From NCBI RefSeq assembly GCF_029714405.1, contig NZ_CP121650.1, positions 2,733,001 to 2,797,000 of the forward strand: a DNA stretch of 64,000 bases, read 5' to 3'. The notes beneath the pieces are model-generated. The model did not search any database and was not told where the DNA came from. It saw nothing but the letters and a program-made list of their open reading frames with translations. The position numbers and the translations under genes are program-made. This DNA comes from Bradyrhizobium sp. CB82. GTDB taxonomy: Bacteria; Pseudomonadota; Alphaproteobacteria; Rhizobiales; Xanthobacteraceae. Positions 46,851 through 55,022 of the stretch are shown here, in pieces. The number at the start of each line of letters is the position of its first letter. Position 1 is the stretch's first letter.

Positions 46851-47064
46851 CTCTGGGAATCGACGGCTATCTTCGTCACGGTGGACGAGGGCGGCGGCTA
46901 TTATGAACTCCGGCTTCATCCAGCCGGTCGACTTCTTCGGCACCGGTCCCAGGATTCCGATGATCGCGGTATCGCCTTTCTCGCGCGGCGGACATGTCAG
47001 CCACGTCTACGGCGAGCACTCGTCCTTCGTGAAATTCGTCGAGCGCAACTGGCACATTTGTTGA
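46837..47064 (+). pseudogene. Phosphoesterase/phospholipase C-family fragment
   Basis: The frame at 46842 gives KELWESTAIFVTVDEGGGYY, then an extra base shifts it to DFFGTGPRIPMIAVSPFSRG and HVYGEHSSFVKFVERNW. This is a conserved C-terminal segment of the phosphoesterase family that includes non-specific phospholipase C and AcpA-type acid phosphatases. The rest of the gene is absent. The fragment begins at the junction with the LysR pseudogene, which marks a recombination or deletion point near 46,843. Confidence 0.75.
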
Positions 47065-47184
47065 CGTTCATCTGGTCTCTCCTTGGAACACTGAAGCTTC
47101 GCAACCTCAACTTCCTCGGTTCAGACCAGATGGACAACCTCCTGAGAGACCAAAGCTAGCCGGCCTGCCGGAGGCGGATGCCGA

Positions 47185-47931
47185 TCACTTGCGATCGGTA
47201 GGCCGGTAGCCTCGGCGCGCCGCCCCCGAGGCGATCGGTGGAGCGGAACTGACCTTGTTATTTTTCGAATGAACTGCCGAGTTCAGCAGGGCCGCCCTGA
47301 GCCGCTGCACATGCATGCGCGCGAGTACCTCGGCAGTGTCCTCATCCCGTTCGCGCACCGCCTTGGTGATCTCGTTGTGGTCCTTGAAATTATCGGTGAG
47401 CACCTTGGCCGTCCGCGGCCCCGTGCGACCCCGGCACATCGCACTCGTGCGCGCATAGATGCCATTGAGTTGCCGTTCGATCAGCGGGCTTCGCGCGCCA
47501 CGAAGGATCTGTTCGTGAAACCTGAGCGCAGACGCAGCAAATTCGCGCTCAAATTTTTCGGTGAGTAGCGTCTTCTGGTGCTTCATCGTCGCGGCGAGCG
47601 CACTTAGCTCCTCGTCGCTCATGCGTAATGCGGCCAGTCGGGTCGCCATGCCTTCCAGCGCTTCCCGCGTCTCGAACAAGGCGCTGAGGTGCTCCTCATC
47701 GAATGCGACGAGGTAGACGCCCTGGCGCGGCGAGACATCCACCAGTCCCTCCGCATCCAAGCGCGCAATTGCACTCCAAACGGGCGAGCGACTTACCCCC
47801 AGCTCACGCGAGATCATCTCCACGCTTAGTTTCTGCCCGGGCTGGAATCGACTGTCGTCAAGCAGCATCGAGCGCACCATATCATAGGCGTCGCTCGTCA
47901 GGGTGTTTCGACTAAGTTTGGGCATCCCCAC
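47185..47931 (-). CDS. GntR-family transcriptional regulator (FCD type)
   Basis: A 248-residue regulator. The winged helix-turn-helix is at about 10-75 (LSVEMISRELGVSRSPVWSA, LDAEGLVDVSPRQGVYLV). The all-helical FCD effector domain follows (LFETREALEGMATRLAALRM, RFHEQILRGARSPLIERQL). The C-terminal 30 residues are basic and look like an extension. It heads the second cluster and probably controls genes to its right; a palindrome just upstream of its start may be its own operator. Confidence 0.88.
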   Translation of the reverse strand: MGMPKLSRNTLTSDAYDMVRSMLLDDSRFQPGQKLSVEMISRELGVSRSPVWSAIARLDAEGLVDVSPRQGVYLVAFDEEHLSALFETREALEGMATRLAALRMSDEELSALAATMKHQKTLLTEKFEREFAASALRFHEQILRGARSPLIERQLNGIYARTSAMCRGRTGPRTAKVLTDNFKDHNEITKAVRERDEDTAEVLARMHVQRLRAALLNSAVHSKNNKVSSAPPIASGAARRGYRPTDRK

Positions 47932-47944
47932 TCAGTTCCATGTT

Positions 47945-47960
47945 GGTTGCCTCCGCAACC
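47945..47960. promoter_or_regulatory. Candidate operator upstream of the GntR gene
   Basis: The inverted repeat GGTTGC-CTCC-GCAACC lies 14 bases upstream of the GntR start codon (which is at 47931 on the minus strand). Six-base arms with a four-base spacer in this position fit an autoregulatory GntR site. The match could be chance; no second copy was found near the downstream promoters. Confidence 0.3.
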
Positions 47961-48292
47961 GAGCAATATTATCGCCTGATTCCTTGAGAAAACAGTCGAA
48001 TATCGTCGACCATGTGGGGAATAGTCTCTAGGTGACTACCCGTCGAGAGGAATGAAGGTCTGCGTGGCGGCTCAGCCTACCGGTTCGTTGGAGACGCTTC
48101 GTGTCGGCGGAAGGAATGGGCTGTGGGGGCGTGACCCGCGAATACGGCCAGGGCAGTGCTGGCCGAGATCGAGAGTGCTGGAGCGGCATTTGATGCCTCG
48201 GAGCCGTCGCTCGCCAAGCGGCTCTTGAATCTCGATCGAGCGTCCGGCGAATTCGTCGGCAAGGGATTGCACGTGGCGTATCGGATACCTGG
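47961..48292. other. Intergenic stretch, nothing recognised
   Basis: About 330 bases between the GntR start and the end of the peptide-type binding protein gene. Minus-strand frames of 60-66 codons (48072-48272) have no family-like features. Confidence 0.3.
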
Positions 48293-49834
48293 CTAAGGTG
48301 CGATGGTCACCTCGGCGAGATTTGCGTTCGGTCCGTCGGCCGAGATCGTGTGTCCTTTGATCCTTCGGTTGACGATCGTGATCTGCGATGGCGCAAGCAG
48401 GCTGATATCGGGTAAATCCGCGATCACGCGCTTCTGGAATGCCAGGTAGAGGTCGCGGCGTTTGGCGGGGTCAGGTTCGACCGAAGCCTGTTCGAGCAGA
48501 TTGTCGGTTTCAGGACTCGCATAGTGAGAACCGTTCGAGAACGGGAGGCCCTTGCGGAAATTGCGCGACCAGTAGGTGCGCTGGACGCCGACCGATGGGT
48601 CGAACATGTTGTTGCTGCGCGCGATCGCAAACGCAAATTCCCGATCGGTATAGATCCTTCGCACATAGGTCGCAAAATCCTGAATGCGAACAGAGGCTAT
48701 GATGCCGACCTCTGCCAGCGCCTTCGCGACGCCTTCGGCGGTCCGCTTGTAACCGTCGCCGGCCGGCACGAAATCGAGTTCGACCGCGAAGCGTCTGCCA
48801 TTGGAATCGCGCTTGAGGCCGGCGGCATCGAGCCAGCGCTCCGCCTCGACATGATCGAGTTCCGGGACGACCAGTCGCTCGGCGCCGTACGGGCGCAAGT
48901 CTGGACTGATCGGGCCGACCGCCATTTTAGCGTAGCCATTCCATGCCGCGGCCACGAGATCGGCACGGTCGATGGCATGCGCGATACCTCGGCGAACACG
49001 GTAGTCACCCAGGATAGGGTGGTCGAGATTGAATTCCAGACGGACAATTTGGTTGGTGTATTCGTAACCCTTTGTCTCGAACAGGAGGTGTGGCGCGCGC
49101 GACAGCCGTTCGAGCGCCGCGACCGGCACAGGCGTCTGCGGCGCGATATCGATCGCACCGTCTTCAATTGCAGCCACGCGCGCCTGCGGATCCCCGATAA
49201 AGCGAATGGACAAGCCAGTAACGAACGGCTGCGGCGCGCCCCAATAGGCGGGATTCCGCTCGAGCGTCACGTGGCTGCCTTTGATCCATTCCCGAAAGAT
49301 GTAGGGACCGGTCCCGATCGGAGAGGTTTCGTTGGCACTCGCCGACGGCGCGGATTCCTTGTAGCGATGCGCCGGCAGCATTGGCGATTCCGCGCCTGCA
49401 AGCGCATGGATCAGCGCGGGCGCGGGCTGCGAAAGACAGATGACCGCGGTCAGCGGATCCGGCGTTTGCACTTCCGTCACGCTCGCAAAGGTCGATCGGC
49501 TTCGCGGATGGAATTGCTTCAAGAGCATGATCGAAGCGGCAACATCGGCTGAGGTGAAGGGCTCGCCGTCGTGCCAACGCACATTCGGACGCAGCGTGAA
49601 AGTCAGCATCAGGCCCGACGGGTCCAACCGCCATTCGGTCGCGAGTTGCGGCACGGGATTGAGTTCGAAATCGTAGGACAGGAGGCCTTCGTTGATCTTG
49701 CCCGAGACGAGCATGGTCGGATCGGCGCTGTTCGTCAGCGCGATCAGGGTCGTCGGCTCGGGATCGACGAGCATGGTGACGGTTCGCTCTTGGAGCGGTC
49801 GCGTTTCGATCGATGACGGGGAATCATTGGTCAT
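48293..49834 (-). CDS. Peptide/nickel-type ABC substrate-binding protein (SBP family 5) without a signal peptide
   Basis: A 513-residue protein with the family-5 fold. LMLTFTLRPNVRWHDGEPFT is the diagnostic segment near residue 73-92, and GTGPYIFREWIKGSHVTLER and VRRGIAHAIDRADLVAAAW follow. The N-terminus (MTNDSPSSIETRPLQERTVT) is polar, and a TGA lies in frame 24 bases upstream, so no leader can be added. Either it is cytoplasmic, or the leader was lost. No peptide-type permease or ATPase genes accompany it. Same strand as the PaiB-MFS and N-hydroxylase genes. Confidence 0.85.
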   Translation of the reverse strand: MTNDSPSSIETRPLQERTVTMLVDPEPTTLIALTNSADPTMLVSGKINEGLLSYDFELNPVPQLATEWRLDPSGLMLTFTLRPNVRWHDGEPFTSADVAASIMLLKQFHPRSRSTFASVTEVQTPDPLTAVICLSQPAPALIHALAGAESPMLPAHRYKESAPSASANETSPIGTGPYIFREWIKGSHVTLERNPAYWGAPQPFVTGLSIRFIGDPQARVAAIEDGAIDIAPQTPVPVAALERLSRAPHLLFETKGYEYTNQIVRLEFNLDHPILGDYRVRRGIAHAIDRADLVAAAWNGYAKMAVGPISPDLRPYGAERLVVPELDHVEAERWLDAAGLKRDSNGRRFAVELDFVPAGDGYKRTAEGVAKALAEVGIIASVRIQDFATYVRRIYTDREFAFAIARSNNMFDPSVGVQRTYWSRNFRKGLPFSNGSHYASPETDNLLEQASVEPDPAKRRDLYLAFQKRVIADLPDISLLAPSQITIVNRRIKGHTISADGPNANLAEVTIAP

Positions 49835-50015
49835 AATGATTTCCGGGAGAAGCGGCTTTCAAGCTGAACTCTGGTAGACGCCGAAACACAGCGTCGGCGG
49901 CTCCACGGTCAAGGAGACCAGCGAAGATATCGTAATTCCAAAACGCTTGCCGCGCGGTCCGTCGAAAGCACGCGGACGGTCGCGGCGATAAGGACGTATG
50001 GCGTCTCGGAAGTCG

Positions 50016-52025
50016 TCAGGCATGGTCCGGCTGCTGGATCGGATCCCGCAGCTCGTCGGTTTGGCTTCGGAAACGAATCCGTTTGATCGCCGCGAGGTCG
50101 GAAAGCACTACGATCGCTGCGGTAACGAAGAGGGTGCAGGCAATCAGACCAAAGGCCGGCGCAAAGCTCGCCGTCCTGTCCTTGATGTATCCCATCAATT
50201 GTGGGCCGACATAGCCTCCGACATTGCTGATCGAATTGATCAGCGCGAGTCCGGCGGCGAGGCCGGCGCCGCTGAGGAAGCGAGTTGGCATGCTCCAGAA
50301 CAAGGGCAGCGCCGAATAGATGCCGAGCGCGGCGACGGTCAGGAACGCGATACCCAGCGCCGGATTGGGAGCTGAGGCCGCCGACGAAAATCCGACGATC
50401 GCGACGACGATCGCGAACAACAGATGCCAGGTCCGTTCACCGCTGCGGTCGGAACGTCTGCTCCATGCGACCATGCCGACGGCGCCGACCAGCGCGGGAA
50501 TCGCCGCGATCAGTCCAACCTCGAAGGGGTTCGTGATGCCAGCCTCTTTGATCACCTGCGGCAGCCAGAAATTGATGGTGTAAAGGCCGACCAGAAGACC
50601 GAAGTTGACCAAGCCCAGCGACCATACCCGGGCGCTCGTGAACGTCTGTTGCAGTGTCTGCGGATGCTGGCTCGTGCGCTGCCTTTCCTCCTGATCCATT
50701 CTGGCTTGGAGCCAGGCGCGCTCCTGCGGCGAGAGCCAGCTCGCATCGGCAGGCCGCTCCGGCAGGTAAGCCAGGGTCACGAGACCAAGCACGACCGCTG
50801 GGGTAGCCTCGATGATGAACATCCATTGCCAGCCGACAAGGCCAAACACGCCGTCGAGCTTGAACAGAAGCGCCGACAGAGGCGCGCCGATCAGACCCGA
50901 CAGCGCGATGGCAACCATGAAGAGACCGAGGAGCTGCGCCCGCTTCGTATCCGGCACCCAGCAGGCGAGGTAATATATGACGCCGGGCAGCAACCCGGCT
51001 TCGGCGACCCCCAACAGGAAGCGAATGACATAGAAGCTGGATGGTCCCGACGCGAAAGCAGTCGTCCCGGAGATCAACCCCCAAGCAATCATGATGCGAG
51101 CAAGCCAGCGGCGCGCGCCGAAGCGTCTGAGCGCCAGATTGGAAGGAATCTCGAACAGGACGTATCCCAGAAAGAACACGCCTGTTCCGAAGCCGAACAT
51201 TGTTGCGGTCAATCCCAGGTCCGTATTCATTGTCAGCGCCGCGAACCCGACATTCACGCGATCCAGAAAGCAGAAGAAGTAGACCAGGCAGAGAAAGGGA
51301 ATGAGACGGCCCGTGACGCGCGATACGATGCTGGCTTCGTCTATGCGCCCGGTGTCACCTGGAGTGTCCGAGGCCGTGCGAGCTTGTGGTTTGGGTGGCA
51401 TTTCGTCGGTTTTCGGGCTGCGGCCGAAGGATAGTTCTTCGAGCAATGGTCGCGCCGAAGTCGGAGTCTGGCCGGCCAAGTGCGCGGTGGCGGCCTGGCG
51501 CTCGGCCGGACTTTTTTCCTGGGACAGCTTGAAGCGGCCCTCCATTCGCTCGATGTCGACGACAATTCGGCCTATGAGGGGAGCAAGGTTGCGGACGCGC
51601 GGTTCCGACTGATCGAGAACCCAGCCGTCGCCGTTGCGCTCCGCCTCCCGCGCGAGGCGCGCGATGTCATTCAGAATGTCCAGGCCTGGCCTCTCGACCC
51701 TGCAGCGCCCTTCCACATGGACGGCCACATAATTCCACGTCGGTAGTTGCCGCGTGACATAGACGTTTGGCGAGATGTACGAGTTTGGTCCCTGAAAGAC
51801 GATGTAGACCGATGCCGCGTCGAGCATCGCGAGCTGGGGATTGTTGCAATCCATGTGTCCGCGCAACTGCCAGCCTCCATCCGGCCCTCGCTCGACCATG
51901 AACGGAATGTGGCTGGCTTGGAACCGCTCGCCGTCGTGGCTGATGATCAATCCAAGTGAATAGGCTTGGATGACCGGGATCAGGCGCTCAGGATTCTCTT
52001 CCCGATAGTTCGGATAATGATACAT
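50016..52025 (-). CDS. Fusion protein: FMN-binding PaiB-like domain plus MFS transporter (ACS-type)
   Basis: A single 669-residue frame. Residues about 1-205 match PaiB-type FMN-binding split-barrel proteins (SHIPFMVERGPDGGWQLRGH, GPNSYISPNVYV, TWNYVAVHVEGRCRVE). After a polar linker (205-232), residues 235-655 form a 12-helix MFS carrier of the anion:cation symporter type (FFCFLDRVNVGFAALTMNTD, FGFGTGVFFLGYVLFEIPSN). Nothing in the sequence suggests a frameshift joining two genes. PaiB proteins are linked to polyamine or amine acetylation control in Bacillus. It ends eight bases before nothing else on that strand but starts just after the N-hydroxylase gene, so they are co-transcribed. Confidence 0.88.
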   Translation of the reverse strand: MYHYPNYREENPERLIPVIQAYSLGLIISHDGERFQASHIPFMVERGPDGGWQLRGHMDCNNPQLAMLDAASVYIVFQGPNSYISPNVYVTRQLPTWNYVAVHVEGRCRVERPGLDILNDIARLAREAERNGDGWVLDQSEPRVRNLAPLIGRIVVDIERMEGRFKLSQEKSPAERQAATAHLAGQTPTSARPLLEELSFGRSPKTDEMPPKPQARTASDTPGDTGRIDEASIVSRVTGRLIPFLCLVYFFCFLDRVNVGFAALTMNTDLGLTATMFGFGTGVFFLGYVLFEIPSNLALRRFGARRWLARIMIAWGLISGTTAFASGPSSFYVIRFLLGVAEAGLLPGVIYYLACWVPDTKRAQLLGLFMVAIALSGLIGAPLSALLFKLDGVFGLVGWQWMFIIEATPAVVLGLVTLAYLPERPADASWLSPQERAWLQARMDQEERQRTSQHPQTLQQTFTSARVWSLGLVNFGLLVGLYTINFWLPQVIKEAGITNPFEVGLIAAIPALVGAVGMVAWSRRSDRSGERTWHLLFAIVVAIVGFSSAASAPNPALGIAFLTVAALGIYSALPLFWSMPTRFLSGAGLAAGLALINSISNVGGYVGPQLMGYIKDRTASFAPAFGLIACTLFVTAAIVVLSDLAAIKRIRFRSQTDELRDPIQQPDHA

Positions 52026-52033
52026 GGCGCACC

Positions 52034-53344
52034 CTACGAGGCTTGCAGCAGCGTTGATTGATCGGCTAGGGCGGCTTCGAGAGATGTGGCGATCAGATCG
52101 CTTCGCAGTGACAACAGGCTGAACGAGCCGGCGTCGCCCATGCCGTGGCTGGTTTCACACAGGCCATTGAGGAAGATCGGAGGAAAGAGCACTTCGGGGC
52201 GCCTCGGCAGTAGTCGATAGTCGCGCGCCACGTGCAGCACCCCCGCTTGGTCGGTCAGCAGCCGGTCGGCTATCGAGGCGAGGATCGGCGGAAAGCGTTC
52301 CTGGCTAGGATCTGGTCCAAGATTGCGAAAGCCGGTGGCCAGGATGACGATATCGGCGCAGAGCTTGCTCTCCTGATGGTGGTGGATTTCCTCGAGGGCA
52401 AGCAGTGGGGCACCTTTGAACTCGCTAACCGAGACGACCCTCGTATTCGTAAGGATACGAATTCGCTCTACGCGGTCCAGCTTCTGTTCGTAGATCGTGA
52501 GGTAGAGTTTCCGGATGACGTCGCCGTCCGCCGATGAATAGTTGGTCCGCTTGAGTTGCTCGTCGATAGCTGCCTTGCTGGCCGGCGAAGCATCGAAATA
52601 ATAATCCACGTGCTCCGGGAAATAGACGTGATCACTGAACGGGCTCGTGTCCTTGAGCGCAAAACCGTAGCCGCGCTGAACGTTGACGATGTTGGCTTCC
52701 GGGAAGCGGGCCGACAAATCGAGAATCAGCTCCACCGCGCTTTGGCTGCCGCCAACGACGCAGATGGTCCTTGGCGTACCATGACGCCGTTGGTACTGCT
52801 CGAGCCTGGGAAGATAGCAGGTGAGATGAAATAGGCGCTCGCTTTCCTGGCCCTCGAAGGGCGGAGGAACGAGCGGTGTGCGGCCTGGGGCGACGACGAT
52901 GCTGCGCGCCGAATAGGCTTCGCCGCACGCGGTCGAAACCACATATTGTTCATCTCCGCCTCCGACCTTGATGTCGGTCACGGTGCGGCCATAGCGAACC
53001 CAGCGGTCGAAATGCCGCGCGACCCAAGTCACGTATTGCGCATATTCCTTGCGCAGCGGGAACTCGACTCCGAGGTTGAGATACTCGAACAGACGGCCTT
53101 GCTCGTGAAGGAAGTTGATGAACGAATATTGGCTTCGCGGATTGCGCGGAGTGACGAGGTCGCGCAAGGGATTGTTCTGAATGTCGGACCCGCTCAGCAG
53201 CATTGCGGGTTGCCAGGCGGGTGCATTCATCCCCTCAAGGAATGCAACCTTATGAGGCGTGTCACGCTCCTCCAGCGCCGCCGCAAGAGCGATGTTCGCC
53301 GGTCCAAATCCGATGCCGACAATGTCGAACGCAGTTTCGGTCAT
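52034..53344 (-). CDS. SidA/IucD/PvdA-family N-hydroxylating flavin monooxygenase
   Basis: A 436-residue class B flavoenzyme related to L-ornithine N5- and L-lysine N6-monooxygenases, which use NADPH and O2 to form hydroxylamines. It has the FAD motif IVGIGFGPANIALAAALEER, the family segment MLLSGSDIQNNPLRDLVTPR with YSFINFLHEQGR, the NADPH motif VVGGSQSAVELILDL and the C-terminal ATGFRNLGP. It ends eight bases before the PaiB-MFS fusion starts and is divergent from the aminotransferase operon. No siderophore synthetase lies in the window, so its product is probably a small N-hydroxy amine. Confidence 0.9.
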   Translation of the reverse strand: MTETAFDIVGIGFGPANIALAAALEERDTPHKVAFLEGMNAPAWQPAMLLSGSDIQNNPLRDLVTPRNPRSQYSFINFLHEQGRLFEYLNLGVEFPLRKEYAQYVTWVARHFDRWVRYGRTVTDIKVGGGDEQYVVSTACGEAYSARSIVVAPGRTPLVPPPFEGQESERLFHLTCYLPRLEQYQRRHGTPRTICVVGGSQSAVELILDLSARFPEANIVNVQRGYGFALKDTSPFSDHVYFPEHVDYYFDASPASKAAIDEQLKRTNYSSADGDVIRKLYLTIYEQKLDRVERIRILTNTRVVSVSEFKGAPLLALEEIHHHQESKLCADIVILATGFRNLGPDPSQERFPPILASIADRLLTDQAGVLHVARDYRLLPRRPEVLFPPIFLNGLCETSHGMGDAGSFSLLSLRSDLIATSLEAALADQSTLLQAS

Positions 53345-53636
53345 TGATGCTAACTCATGTTGGTGATGCGCGATGCGAACGGCCGGCTCGTCGAGATCGG
53401 CCGGAATCGGTGCGTGATCTCTGCGCCTTTTTGCGGCGATCGCCGCTGTGATGGACCGACTGCATTTGCAACGCCGGCGCGAGATGCTGATCGGGAACGT
53501 CCTGCAGTTCGCGCGCGAACGGCCGCGCCGGTTCGAGCGCCGTGTTGGGCATCGAAATGGATGTCCTCGTCATCGACAACGCTCCAGGCGGCGATTCTTG
53601 GCTCTTTACTTTCTTCGTGTTACATGTTTCATGATA

Positions 53637-53649
53637 TTAGGCAACCTAA
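53637..53649. promoter_or_regulatory. Candidate operator in the N-hydroxylase/aminotransferase divergent promoter
   Basis: The palindrome TTAGG-CAA-CCTAA lies in an AT-rich patch (about 53,600-53,700) within the 358-base divergent region. This is the only stretch of the cluster with such base composition, so promoters for both operons most likely lie here. The regulator is unknown; the GntR protein at 47185 is the local candidate. No gene is supported within 53,345-53,702. Confidence 0.35.
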
Positions 53650-53702
53650 AGATGTATAACCTGGTCTTGCGGATTAAATAAATCAAATCGAGCGAGCGCG
53701 CT

Positions 53703-54974
53703 GTGGAATCCCAGTCGATCTTCGAACAACATGAGTCGCAGGTTCGGTCCTATTGTCGTGACATCCCTGTCGTATTTCACAGGGCGTCAGGGCATTTGCT
53801 TTTCGATGAGCGCGGCCGCTCCTATATCGACTTCCTGGCCGGTGCCGGCGCTCTCAACTACGGCCACAACAATCCGGAGTTGAAACAGGCTGTAATTGAG
53901 TATATGCACGCGGACGGTGTTACGCATTCGCTCGATCTGTATACGGGGGCCAAGCGGAGCTTCATCTGTGAGTTCCAGCAGACCATCCTCGCGCCCCGCC
54001 ATCTCGATTATAGAATGCAGTTCACGGGTCCGACCGGGGCGAACGCCGTGGAGGCCGCGCTGAAGCTTGCGCGGCGCGCGACCTCGCGGACCAATGTCGT
54101 GAGCTTTACCAACAGCTTTCACGGCATGTCGCTCGGTGCCCTCGGCGCGTCGAGTGCGCGGCGCAAGCGGAGCGGCGCCGGGCTCCCGTTCGTCGGAGTC
54201 GATCGATTCCCGTTCGACGGCTATCTCGGCCCGCACGTCGACACCCTCGCATATCTCGACGAGGCGCTGAGCGATCCCGGGAGCGGCATCGATGCGCCGG
54301 CGGCGTTCATTGTCGAAACTCTGCAGGCCGAAGGCGGACTGAACGAGGCCCGCATCAACTGGCTTCGTGGCCTGCAGGAGGTCGCACGCCGGCACGGCGC
54401 GCTATTGATCGTGGATGAAATCCAGACCGGCTGCGGACGAACCGGTCCTTTCTTCAGCTTTGAGCGAGCCGGCCTCTATCCCGACGTCGTTTGCATGGCA
54501 AAGTCGATTGGCGGATTGGGATTGCCGATGGCGCTCGTCCTGATTCGTCCCGAACACGACGTCTGGGAGCCAGGACAGCACAACGGAACCTTCCGCGGCA
54601 ACAACCTGGCATTTGTGGCCGGGGCGCAGGCGCTGCGACTGTGGCGCGAGCCAGCGTTCGAGCGCGCGATCGCGCGCAAGGGCGAACTGATGCGTGAGCG
54701 GCTGCAAAGGATCGCTCACGCGACCCGCGGCGAGGTACGAGGCCTCGGCATGCTGCAAGGTGTGGCTTGGAGCGATCGCGAGTTTGCGCGGAGCGTCGCG
54801 CGCCGCGCGCTTGCCGATGGCGTCATTGTCGAAACCTGCGGCGCATGGGACCAGGTCCTGAAGATCATGCCGCCGCTCACCATACCGGAGCAGGCTCTTT
54901 GCGACGGCTTGGACAGGGTCCTGCGCGCTGCATTGGCCGAAATCGAAGCCGCGCAGCTCGATGTCGCAGTCTGA
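53703..54974 (+). CDS. Class III PLP aminotransferase, diaminobutyrate transaminase (EctB/DABA-AT) type
   Basis: A 423-residue enzyme, close to EctB in length and motifs: MQFTGPTGANAVEAALKLAR, FTNSFHGMSLGALGA, LLIVDEIQTGCGRTG and CMAKSIGGLGLPMAL with the PLP-binding lysine. HNGTFRGNNLAFV follows. Such enzymes interconvert aspartate semialdehyde and L-2,4-diaminobutyrate. It starts with GTG and precedes the monooxygenase gene by about 50 bases. No ectA or ectC is near, so it probably supplies or consumes a diamine for this cluster rather than making ectoine. Confidence 0.88.
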   Translation: MESQSIFEQHESQVRSYCRDIPVVFHRASGHLLFDERGRSYIDFLAGAGALNYGHNNPELKQAVIEYMHADGVTHSLDLYTGAKRSFICEFQQTILAPRHLDYRMQFTGPTGANAVEAALKLARRATSRTNVVSFTNSFHGMSLGALGASSARRKRSGAGLPFVGVDRFPFDGYLGPHVDTLAYLDEALSDPGSGIDAPAAFIVETLQAEGGLNEARINWLRGLQEVARRHGALLIVDEIQTGCGRTGPFFSFERAGLYPDVVCMAKSIGGLGLPMALVLIRPEHDVWEPGQHNGTFRGNNLAFVAGAQALRLWREPAFERAIARKGELMRERLQRIAHATRGEVRGLGMLQGVAWSDREFARSVARRALADGVIVETCGAWDQVLKIMPPLTIPEQALCDGLDRVLRAALAEIEAAQLDVAV

Positions 54975-55022
54975 CTCCCTTTTTCCTTGATGCTGCTGTC
55001 CAGCCCATCGGAGCCTGTTCAC

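Noticed and set aside
53703..54974. Ectoine biosynthesis locus
   Set aside because: Only an EctB-like aminotransferase is present; no ectA, ectC or ectD within the window.
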